39,958 nt of DNA from Draconibacterium orientale (lineage in GTDB: Bacteria; Bacteroidota; Bacteroidia; Bacteroidales; JAIFNL01): contig DZBP01000010.1 in assembly GCA_022729915.1 (NCBI GenBank), positions 1 through 39,958 of the forward strand. The letters run 5' to 3'. The notes under the pieces were generated by a model. It was not told where the DNA came from and ran no database searches. It saw nothing but the letters and a program-made list of their open reading frames with translations. The position numbers and the translations under genes were made by a program. Positions 8,707 to 16,926 of this stretch are shown in pieces. The number at the start of each line of letters is the position of its first letter. Position 1 is the stretch's first letter.

Positions 8707-11700
8707 CTAACGTTTGATTTCTTCACCAATGTATTTATTCCATTCTTCGGTTGTTAAATCTCTAGTAATGAGTGATTTTACTTTTTCAACATAATTTTTT
8801 AACGAGAGTTCCCAAAACCGCAAACTGCTATCGTAGCACAATGCGTATATTCTGTTATTTTTTATTGAAAGCTTCTTGACGTTTTGTTCGTGATCGCTTA
8901 TAGTTATGGGGCTTGCTTCAAAATCAGTAACCGAATAAAGATTAATGCGTTCATCGTCTGTTGCAATAGCCAAAGTACTTGAATTTTCGTCAAAAACTAA
9001 ATTACTCACTCCTGCCGAACTTGCATAAATTGAAGTTTTAAATGTTATTTTATCGGAAACAGTAAAAACATCAATTACACCATTAGAATATCCAACCGCT
9101 AACAAACTTTGGTCTGGAGAAATTGCGATAGCAGTTGCTCTATTTTTTTTAGTTGAAATATTCTTTTTCTCATAACTATCTAAATCAATTCCAATAATAT
9201 TTCCGTTGTTGCAAGCTGCAAACATCATGTTCTTTTTGGGGACAAAAACAAAATCATTTATTCTTTCTTCAAAAACAATTTCGATAATTAATTTGGGCTT
9301 TTTTTGGTCGAAGCTCCAAATTTTTAAAGCAGGTCCCCTATCAGAAATTGCAATTGTTGAATTACTCAATTTAATAGCTCCACGAATGTAGTCGCTATAA
9401 TCTGGAAATTTTTCTACCTGATTATTTTCGTAATCCCACAGATAAGCTGTTTTGTCTTCGTAACCAATAATGGCATACTTTGCGTCAAGTACATACGATG
9501 AATTTACTGGAATTTTAGACGATAAAGTCTTTGAAACAGAGGGTTTTCCGCCATTAAAATCGTATTTTTGGAGTTTTCCATGTTTTGAAACTAACGTAAT
9601 AAGTCCGTTGAGGCTCATGTTTGTGAAATTTTCTTTCTCAAGCGGGATTATATTTTTTTCGCCCGAATTAAGAATTGCAAAATTCAAGGCTTTATAAATT
9701 TCAGGGTCTTGCTCTGAACCTCCGTAATCTTTATTAAATTTATATGCTTGGTAAGCCAAAAGTAAATTCACTTGTTTATCGTTGTAATTTTGCTTCGATT
9801 TTAATGCTAAAGACTGTGCCATAGCTAAATACGACAAAACATTTGCTCTTTCACGCTCCGACTCGGCAATTTTGCGTTCGTTTTCAGAAAGTAAGCGCAT
9901 TTCTTCGGCTTTATCGCGAGCCAATTTTGCATTTTCGGCTTCTTTTTTTGCATATTCGGAGCTTAATTCGGCAAGAGCACGCATTTTTTGTGCATCGGTT
10001 TTAGCACTATCGGAAAGCAATTTTGCAACCAAAGCTTCGTAAGCATTTAGCTCGGCACGTTTTTTTTCTTCTTCGGCAAGTTCGGTTGCTTTTATGGCTA
10101 TTTCTTTCTGGTCTTCGGCTATTTCTTTTTGTTTTTCAGCCTTCTTTTTTTGTTGTTCTATCAAAACAGCTTGCGTTTCGGCATATTTTCGAGCGGTATT
10201 TGCTAAAAATGCCACACCCGAAAGAGTAACAATTATTATAAGAGCTGCTATAAGTAAAATAGTGCGCAAACGCTGTTGTTTTCTCTTTAGTGCAAGTAAA
10301 TATTTTCTGCTGGCTTGTAAAAATTCAACAATTTCAGAAGAAAGTATTTCGGCATTTTCGAGTTTTTCTTCTTTAGAAAAAGCGTTCATGTCGTACTTTG
10401 CAATCCAATATTTATTTGGTTTGCTTTTGTTGTACCAATCTTCAAAATAGGCAAGTGCACCGGCAGCCAATAAAAAGCCATCGGCTTTGTTGTTGTCTTT
10501 CCACCGGTTTAATTGAATTTGAAAATCTTTCAGATTAGAAAGATTGTCCATTTCTTCGGCTTCCCATTCTTGTAAGTATTTCCAATTTCTAATGAGAGCC
10601 TCGTGTGTAATATCGAACGTGTCGTCAGCCGAAAGATATTGAGTAGCAATATCTTCATCGTTTATAAATGGTCTAACAAAAGTACTGTCTTGCAAACGAT
10701 AAATATTCATTACACCACAAACTATTTCGTAAGAAATGTGAGGAACGTTTATAATTTGAGTTATTTCTCGTAAAGTAATTCGGTTTCTAACGGCTCTTCC
10801 TTCATCTATTTTAGTAAGTGATTTGAAAGCAATTTTAATAATTAATTGAGCATCTGCTTTGGTAATGTTTTGTTTAGCCCAATCAATATTTTGCGAAAAA
10901 TAATCGAACGATTTTTCATACAAAATGTTTGCGTGAGTATTTAAAACATTGGTAAGCATAGGTTTATCGTAGTAAACTTGCCTAAAATCTTCAATTTCTA
11001 AAAGCCAAGCATCAAAATTTTCTCTATCTTCGGCTTTTAAAATTTTACTAGGCATTCCGGCTATTTTGGCTAAATGCAATAAATTAAGTTCTTGATTTCC
11101 ATCGTCAGCTACTTTCCAAAGCCTGTTCATAATGTGCTGAAGCAGTGGAAGTTGGTCAAAACCATTTGGTAAATCGTTAATTAATTTTTCCGAAAGACTT
11201 TTAGAAACTTTTCCACCTGATAAAATGGCAGGTTCTTCGATAATTTGTTGAAGCTCATTCCGCTTCAAACGTGGAACAAAAAACTGGCTAAAGCCAATAA
11301 ATTCGGGTAATCCTTTAAATGCAACACTCTGGCTTATGTAGTCGGAGCGCATAGTAAAAGCTATGTAAATAGGCAAATCGGCTTCGGAAGCTATTCGAGC
11401 TGTTTCGAGCAGTAAGTTGATGGTTGTGTATGCATTAGCCGAAGGTTTATTGTTGCTAAAATTCTCGGAATTGGTAAAAAATTCTTCAAATTGGTCAGCC
11501 AAAATAAATAAATTTGAAGCACTTTGCTTCATTTTTTTTTGCTCTTCTTTGCTTGCATTTATCCACTTTTCTGAATTATAATCGATGTAAAATTTTGATT
11601 CTTTGTAAAGCGAAGTTAAAGCCGAAAAACCATAGCCCAATTCTTCCTCCACAAATGCTGCATCGAGTTCTAAATGCTGCGAAATAGTGCGTGCTAAATT

Positions 11701-11967
11701 TTGCAAAGGACTGCGTTCGGGGCGGAAATCGGTGATGAGCCAATTGCTAAATTTTGCTCTAAAAAATCCAGCTCTTGCATTAGGAATTACGCCTGCATAC
11801 ACCAAGGACGATTTTCCATCGCCAGAAGCTCCGGTTATCATCACAAACTTTTTTTCTTCCAGTTGGCGAATAATTTGCCGAATGTGTACTTCTCTACCTT
11901 TAAAGAAAATGGATTCATTTTCAGTAAAAGGACGCAAACCCGGATATGGACAAATTTTCTTTTCCAC
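8707..11967 (-). CDS. nSTAND1-type NTPase with TM helix, coiled coil and C-terminal WD40-like propeller
   Basis: CPYPGLRPFTENESIFFKGRE, Walker A GASGDGKSSL, Walker B-like LFILADQFEEFF, TM RTILLIAALIIIVTLSGVAFLA, Ala/Glu/Lys coiled coil, then AISPDQSLLAVGYSNGVIDVFTV-type blades. GTG start at 11967. Confidence 0.88.
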   Translation of the reverse strand: MEKKICPYPGLRPFTENESIFFKGREVHIRQIIRQLEEKKFVMITGASGDGKSSLVYAGVIPNARAGFFRAKFSNWLITDFRPERSPLQNLARTISQHLELDAAFVEEELGYGFSALTSLYKESKFYIDYNSEKWINASKEEQKKMKQSASNLFILADQFEEFFTNSENFSNNKPSANAYTTINLLLETARIASEADLPIYIAFTMRSDYISQSVAFKGLPEFIGFSQFFVPRLKRNELQQIIEEPAILSGGKVSKSLSEKLINDLPNGFDQLPLLQHIMNRLWKVADDGNQELNLLHLAKIAGMPSKILKAEDRENFDAWLLEIEDFRQVYYDKPMLTNVLNTHANILYEKSFDYFSQNIDWAKQNITKADAQLIIKIAFKSLTKIDEGRAVRNRITLREITQIINVPHISYEIVCGVMNIYRLQDSTFVRPFINDEDIATQYLSADDTFDITHEALIRNWKYLQEWEAEEMDNLSNLKDFQIQLNRWKDNNKADGFLLAAGALAYFEDWYNKSKPNKYWIAKYDMNAFSKEEKLENAEILSSEIVEFLQASRKYLLALKRKQQRLRTILLIAALIIIVTLSGVAFLANTARKYAETQAVLIEQQKKKAEKQKEIAEDQKEIAIKATELAEEEKKRAELNAYEALVAKLLSDSAKTDAQKMRALAELSSEYAKKEAENAKLARDKAEEMRLLSENERKIAESERERANVLSYLAMAQSLALKSKQNYNDKQVNLLLAYQAYKFNKDYGGSEQDPEIYKALNFAILNSGEKNIIPLEKENFTNMSLNGLITLVSKHGKLQKYDFNGGKPSVSKTLSSKIPVNSSYVLDAKYAIIGYEDKTAYLWDYENNQVEKFPDYSDYIRGAIKLSNSTIAISDRGPALKIWSFDQKKPKLIIEIVFEERINDFVFVPKKNMMFAACNNGNIIGIDLDSYEKKNISTKKNRATAIAISPDQSLLAVGYSNGVIDVFTVSDKITFKTSIYASSAGVSNLVFDENSSTLAIATDDERINLYSVTDFEASPITISDHEQNVKKLSIKNNRIYALCYDSSLRFWELSLKNYVEKVKSLITRDLTTEEWNKYIGEEIKR

Positions 11968-12050
11968 TATTATTGTATTTAACTGATTTTAAGCTTATAA
12001 AAAAGGAAAATAGATTGAATCAAATGCAAAGAAAACTTCATAAGTAATTT

Positions 12051-12950
12051 TTAATTTTTAATTGCATCTAAGTGTACTTTTATTTCCAAAGGCATCAATT
12101 CAGCCGAAAGCATCATCGAATTTACATTTGGTATTGCAATATTCTTATTTTCATTGGTTTCTGTTTCTAAATCGCCCAAAAATAAAATAGGCGTTTGAGA
12201 AGAAGCACCTCCGGTTTTGTTCCAAACTTGCTGAACAAAATGAGTTGCCCAATCAGAAGTTCTATTAAAATAAATTACAAGTAACTTGGTCTTAGTCATT
12301 TGATTAGCAATAAAAGTCATGTAATCATCTGGCGAACTCTGAACAATGCCTAATTTTGTAACATCGGCAATATCACTAACCAATTCAATAATTTCATGGG
12401 CTTCATCTTCATCTAATTCATTGTAAATAAAGAAAATATCAGTATCTTTAATGTCTTTTATTTCTTTCTTGTCTGAAAGCATAATCGAGCGAAGGTCTTC
12501 CACAAAAACTACTGGCGACTCATGGTTTGAATACACCATGTTTGACGAAATATTGTTGCGCACAGAGTTAATAAAATCTTCTTGCGAAGCATCTAAAGGC
12601 TTATCAATCAAATCTTGAGGATACCAAATAAATATTTTAGATATTACATTTTCTTTTTGATAATTTTGAGCTACATAAAACTGAAATTCACTCAACGAGG
12701 TTTGTTTTTTATTCTGTATTATTTTCCCATACGAATGCCCTAAAATATGAATAGTGCAATCCGCTTTTTTTACTTCGTCTAATATTCTGTTAGTCAGAAT
12801 TTCATCGTCTATTTCTTCGTAGTTGGCGTTGAGAAAAATTATTTCCATACCAGCTCTGACCAAGATTTTACTCAAAAAATCTTGGGTTGATTTCATTTCT
12901 TCCGACACGTCTGATAAGAAAACTCTAATTGTATCTACGTTTTTCGACAT
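12051..12950 (-). CDS. Putative DUF4062-like plus TIR-like two-domain protein
   Basis: IRVFLSDVSEEMKSTQDFLSKILVRAGMEIIF...ADCTIHILGHSYG resembles DUF4062/TIR-like Rossmann folds; second half DIFFIYNELDEDEAHEIIELVSDI...LLVIYFNRTSDWATHFVQQVW is TIR/flavodoxin-like. Assignment by eye. Confidence 0.6.
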   Translation of the reverse strand: MSKNVDTIRVFLSDVSEEMKSTQDFLSKILVRAGMEIIFLNANYEEIDDEILTNRILDEVKKADCTIHILGHSYGKIIQNKKQTSLSEFQFYVAQNYQKENVISKIFIWYPQDLIDKPLDASQEDFINSVRNNISSNMVYSNHESPVVFVEDLRSIMLSDKKEIKDIKDTDIFFIYNELDEDEAHEIIELVSDIADVTKLGIVQSSPDDYMTFIANQMTKTKLLVIYFNRTSDWATHFVQQVWNKTGGASSQTPILFLGDLETETNENKNIAIPNVNSMMLSAELMPLEIKVHLDAIKN

Positions 12951-13499
12951 TTACCTTATTTTTTGTTTGTTTTTGTACAAAACTTTTTAAGCGATATCTA
13001 TTATTTTAGATAACTTCAAAATTAGTTATTTTATTTGTTTTTTCAAAGTTAAAAGGCATTAAATATTGTTAAACACTCAAAATATATATATTATTATACT
13101 TACTAATTTATTTTTATTTGAAAAATTAAGGTATTCAAATAATTTAAAATAAAATATTTAACAATTGTATAAAAATAAATAATGTACAAAAAGTTTTTTT
13201 TAAAATTCATTATTAATTTAAAGAGAATCTTTTGTAAAAGTAAAGATTCTAAAGTGTAGGTATTTACAGAAAAAAAGATAAAGAAAACAAAAATATATAA
13301 AAATATTAGAGTGTTTTTAAGAAAAAATAATATTAAAATAATAGATTTAGAATATAATACACAATGTTGTTTAGTTAAGATTTATTCTAAAAAGAAAAAT
13401 TCTATTCGCGAAACAGTTCAAAACCGCAAAACGAGTAGAGTTTTCTAACTTAACTTCATTAATGTAATGTAATGCAATAAAATACAAACGCCAACAAAT

Positions 13500-13640
13500 T
13501 TTACAACTCAATACCGATAATTAATTAAAGTTTCGTTTCAAAAAACAAAATATAAAAACACTAAAAACGCTTACTACAATTGAGAGAACAGCACAAAAAC
13601 AGCTATTTAAAAAAAAAGCATTATTTATAATTTTTTTATC
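13500..13640 (-). pseudogene. Internally deleted remnant of a SpoIIE phosphatase gene homologous to 4999-6213
   Basis: 13527-13620 aligns with about 6118-6208 (shared cgyttcaaaaa.caaaayataaaaacactaaaaacgctta.tacaatt.agagaacagca.aaaa), decoding to AVLSIVVSVFSVFIFCFLKR versus AVLLIVLSVFSVFMFWFLKR. About 13503-13521 resembles the gene's 3' end near 5000-5018. Frameshifts and stops present. Confidence 0.7.
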
Positions 13641-13698
13641 TCAGTAAGTTTTTGTTATTTTGCCGTTTCAAAAATAGAAATTCACTTATTTGAAAATA

Positions 13699-14046
13699 AT
13701 GTTTGCTGAAATTTATATACAAGGACCGCTTTTAGGACTGTTTGCTTTTTTTGCCATTGGTATTTTTCACCCCATAGTAGTCAAAGCTGAATATTATTTC
13801 AGCAAAAAAATAGGTTGGATTTTTTTGCTGTTTGGAGTTATTCTTTCTTCATTTTCACTGTTTGTAGAGGGTTTTTGGAGTTATGTATTGGGTGTTTTTG
13901 GGTTTGCTCTATTCTGGAGTGTGCTGGAAATTATAGAACAACACAAACGAGTTTTGAAAGGCAGAGCCAAGCGAAATCCAAATAGAGTTTACGAACAAAA
14001 AAACGAACAAAAATGGAAACTCTCAATTTTGATGGGATTATTTTAG
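13699..14046 (+). CDS. Small multi-TM protein, DUF4491-like (copy 1)
   Basis: Paralogous to the next ORF: FGFALFWSVLEIIEQHKRVLKGRAKRNPNR versus LGFSYLWGIQEVIEQEERVAKGWFPKNPKR. The ORF track starts at a TTG (13690); ATG at 13699. Confidence 0.75.
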   Translation: MFAEIYIQGPLLGLFAFFAIGIFHPIVVKAEYYFSKKIGWIFLLFGVILSSFSLFVEGFWSYVLGVFGFALFWSVLEIIEQHKRVLKGRAKRNPNRVYEQKNEQKWKLSILMGLF

Positions 14047-14312
14047 GAGCAGCCAGTTTTTTGATTATCATGATTTCCCGATATTCGTGTATTGCGGGAG
14101 AATATCATTTTACAAAAAAAATATGGAAACTGTTCTTAATTATTGGAATTAGTAGTGTTGCTGCGGCTTTTTACATTCCCAACATGCTCGTTTCAGGCAT
14201 TATTGCTATTTTGGGTTTCTCTTATCTTTGGGGGATTCAGGAAGTTATAGAGCAAGAAGAGAGAGTAGCCAAAGGCTGGTTTCCTAAAAATCCAAAACGA
14301 ACCAATAAATAA
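14013..14312 (+). CDS. Small multi-TM protein, DUF4491-like (copy 2)
   Basis: ATG start overlaps the end of the preceding ORF in another frame; family-like C-terminus SYLWGIQEVIEQEERVAKGWFPKNPKR. Confidence 0.8.
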   Translation: METLNFDGIILGAASFLIIMISRYSCIAGEYHFTKKIWKLFLIIGISSVAAAFYIPNMLVSGIIAILGFSYLWGIQEVIEQEERVAKGWFPKNPKRTNK

Positions 14313-14318
14313 ATTACT

Positions 14319-14675
14319 ATGTTTTTTGTAGGTATTTTTTCTTCTCAAATAGCAACAATATTAATATATCTAGCGATATTCCTTTACTTTTCATTGTCGC
14401 TTGCTAGCCACGAAATGCCACAAAATTTACCATTAATCTTTTCTACTGAAAAGCAAATTGTTTTTGAAGAAAAAATAAATACTGAGCACTTTACAATATT
14501 TTCTTTCGCAAAAGAAAAAAATCAAAAAACAGAAAAACCGTCCTTTTACAAGCTCATTGAGTTTAGCTTATGCCGACTGAAAAATAATAATCACAAACAA
14601 ATACTCGAATCCAAATTAATTTATAGTTACCACCCCGAAAACAGTATTTTCAATCGCCCACCGCCTTGTGCCTAA
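14319..14675 (+). CDS. Small single-TM hypothetical protein with C-terminal NRPPPCA
   Basis: ORF beginning 6 nt after the upstream gene, N-terminal hydrophobic helix (IATILIYLAIFLYFSLSLAS), co-directional with the TonB receptor. Confidence 0.55.
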   Translation: MFFVGIFSSQIATILIYLAIFLYFSLSLASHEMPQNLPLIFSTEKQIVFEEKINTEHFTIFSFAKEKNQKTEKPSFYKLIEFSLCRLKNNNHKQILESKLIYSYHPENSIFNRPPPCA

Positions 14676-14735
14676 AAATCTCCAACAGGTAAGACTAATT
14701 AATTCAATATCAATAATTTAATATTCAATACTCAG

Positions 14736-14751
14736 TACAAAGTACTTTGTA
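14736..14751. promoter_or_regulatory. Perfect 16-bp palindrome TACAAAGTACTTTGTA upstream of the TonB receptor
   Basis: Self-complementary 16-mer in the 125-bp leader of the 14801 gene. Function unknown. Confidence 0.35.
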
Positions 14752-14800
14752 TCAAATACATTGTGCAAACTACTCTGTACTTTAAAAATTCAATCGCAAA

Positions 14801-16846
14801 ATGAAAAAAATCATTATATTATTCCTATTCTTCATTCCTTATGTAGCCAATGCGCAAATAAAGGATACCATTAATTTAGAAGAAGTTACCATTAGTGCCG
14901 ACAAACAAGGTGGCAAATTGCAAAACATTCCCATTAGTGTAACTCATATTGCGTCTAAAAAACTCGAAATTCAGAATATCAACAACTTAACAGATTTGAG
15001 CGCACGCATTCCCAATTTATTTATGCCCGATTACGGTTCGAGGTTAACAACACCAATCTTTATTAGAGGAATTGGTGCTAGAATCAATTCTCCCTCAGTA
15101 GGTTTGTATGTAGATGGTGTTCCTTATTTCGACAAAGGTTCATTTAATTTTGAGTTTTTCAATGTTCAGAAAATTGAAGTGCTGCGTGGACCTCAAGGTA
15201 CTCTTTATGGTAGAAATACCATGGGCGGGTTAATTAAGATTTATACCCTCGAAAATCAAGATTATCCCAATGGTAGTTTTTATTCCGAATATGGAAACTA
15301 CAACCAAATAAAATCTGTTTTGCATTACAACATGCCGATAAGCCCAAACTTAACGCTCTCTTTTGATGGTGCATACACTCACAACGATGGAAATGTTACC
15401 AATAGTTTTACCAACACCAAAGCCGATGAATTAGATACTTATTCAGGGCAACTCAAATTAAATTACAAACCATCGGAAAAGCTGAAAATTACTTTTGCTA
15501 CAAATTTTGAAGACAACGACCAAGCCGGATATCCTTATGCGGTGTACAATGTAGAAACAAAAATAATTTCCGATGTAAATTATGACAAAGCAAGCTCCTA
15601 CAAACGCAAACAAAGCTCCAACGGTTTGAACATAGAATACACTGCTCCTAAATTTGTAATAAACTCCTCTACCAGCTTTCAATACGTTGAAGACCAGCAA
15701 GCGATAGACCAAGACTTTACCAATGCCGCAACGTATTTTGTTACTCAAGACCGAAACCGAAAAACTGTGGCTCAAGAATTTAATATCAACTCAAGCGAAA
15801 AATCGAAAATAAAATGGCTTTTGGGTACTTTCGCTTTTAACGAAGACGAAGATAAGGAAGTAATTGTAAATGTGCTTAGCAACGGAATGATAATGCTCAA
15901 AGATTATGTTCAAATATCCAAAGGAATAGCTTTTTACGGACAAACTACTTTGCCTTTGGGCAAATTTGATTTTACTGCCGGACTGCGTTACGACATGGAA
16001 AAAGCAAATTTAGTGTACAACTACGAACGTACTCTCGCCGGAAATACTTCGCACATCAATGATTTTGACAACAGTCTCAATTTTTCGCAACTGTTGCCAC
16101 GATTTGCCATTAATTTTCATGCAAATGAAAATTTAACAATGTACCATTCTATATCAAAAGGTTACAAAGCCGGAAACTTCAATTCAACCTTCACTCGCGA
16201 CGAAGATATTAGTTTCAAACCAGAGTACAGCATCAATTATGAAATTGGAGTAAAATCATCGTTTTTCAACAGAAAACTAACGGCAAATTTGGCTGCATTT
16301 TACATTGACTGGAAAGACCAACAAATTTACCAACCCGTACCCGAAGGAACAGGTTCAATGCTTAAAAATGCAGGCAAATCATTGAGCAAAGGTATTGAAT
16401 TAGAGATAAATACACGCCCTAGCAAAAATTTTGACATTTGGTTGGGTGTAGGATTAAACGAAGCTAAGTTTGTGGATTACCAACGAGACGAAAACACAAA
16501 TTACGGACAAAATTACATTCCATACATTCCCAAATACACTCTCAATGCAGGAATAAATTATACGGTTTTTGTAAAATCGAAACTTATTAAACAAATTGTA
16601 ATGAATTCAAACTATCAACTGTTTGGCAAATTATACTGGAACGACGACAATGTGGCTTACCAAGATGCTTACGGAATATTGAATGCAAAAATTTCGGTTA
16701 GTTCAAGAATATTCCAATGGGGCTTTTGGGGAAAAAATCTAATTTCGGCTGAATACAATGCCTTTTACTTTGAGGCTTTAGGCAAATCTTATGTACAAAA
16801 AGGAAAACCTATTCAGTTTGGTCTCTTTGCCAAAGTAAATTTCTAA
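14801..16846 (+). CDS. TonB-dependent receptor
   Basis: Signal peptide, TonB-box-like LEEVTISADK, plug VEVLRGPQGTLYGRNTMGGLI-like motif (IEVLRGPQGTLYGRNTMGGLIKI), barrel to terminal KVNF. Confidence 0.95.
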   Translation: MKKIIILFLFFIPYVANAQIKDTINLEEVTISADKQGGKLQNIPISVTHIASKKLEIQNINNLTDLSARIPNLFMPDYGSRLTTPIFIRGIGARINSPSVGLYVDGVPYFDKGSFNFEFFNVQKIEVLRGPQGTLYGRNTMGGLIKIYTLENQDYPNGSFYSEYGNYNQIKSVLHYNMPISPNLTLSFDGAYTHNDGNVTNSFTNTKADELDTYSGQLKLNYKPSEKLKITFATNFEDNDQAGYPYAVYNVETKIISDVNYDKASSYKRKQSSNGLNIEYTAPKFVINSSTSFQYVEDQQAIDQDFTNAATYFVTQDRNRKTVAQEFNINSSEKSKIKWLLGTFAFNEDEDKEVIVNVLSNGMIMLKDYVQISKGIAFYGQTTLPLGKFDFTAGLRYDMEKANLVYNYERTLAGNTSHINDFDNSLNFSQLLPRFAINFHANENLTMYHSISKGYKAGNFNSTFTRDEDISFKPEYSINYEIGVKSSFFNRKLTANLAAFYIDWKDQQIYQPVPEGTGSMLKNAGKSLSKGIELEINTRPSKNFDIWLGVGLNEAKFVDYQRDENTNYGQNYIPYIPKYTLNAGINYTVFVKSKLIKQIVMNSNYQLFGKLYWNDDNVAYQDAYGILNAKISVSSRIFQWGFWGKNLISAEYNAFYFEALGKSYVQKGKPIQFGLFAKVNF

Positions 16847-16862
16847 CAAAATAGTAAAAAAT

Positions 16863-16895
16863 ACAAAGTACAAATTCAAAAATTTTGTACTTTGT
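16863..16895. terminator. Stem-loop between receptor and MFS genes (terminator/attenuator or RNA-stability hairpin)
   Basis: ACAAAGTACAAA (16863-16874) / TTTGTACTTTGT (16884-16895), 12-bp perfect arms with a 9-nt loop. Confidence 0.5.
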
Positions 16896-16926
16896 GCTTT
16901 TACCCAATACTTTATAGCAAAAAAAC

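Noticed and set aside
10023-10450. ORFs antisense to the nSTAND coiled-coil region
   Set aside because: Low-complexity Ser/Phe/Leu translations mirror the Ala/Glu/Lys-rich coding strand; no family motif or separate gene context.
2359-12950. Idea that the ADP-ribosylglycohydrolase belongs to the TIR/nSTAND system as an NAD/ADP-ribose partner
   Set aside because: It is on the opposite strand, convergent with an intervening PLP-enzyme gene and separated by a bidirectional terminator; no sequence support for linkage.
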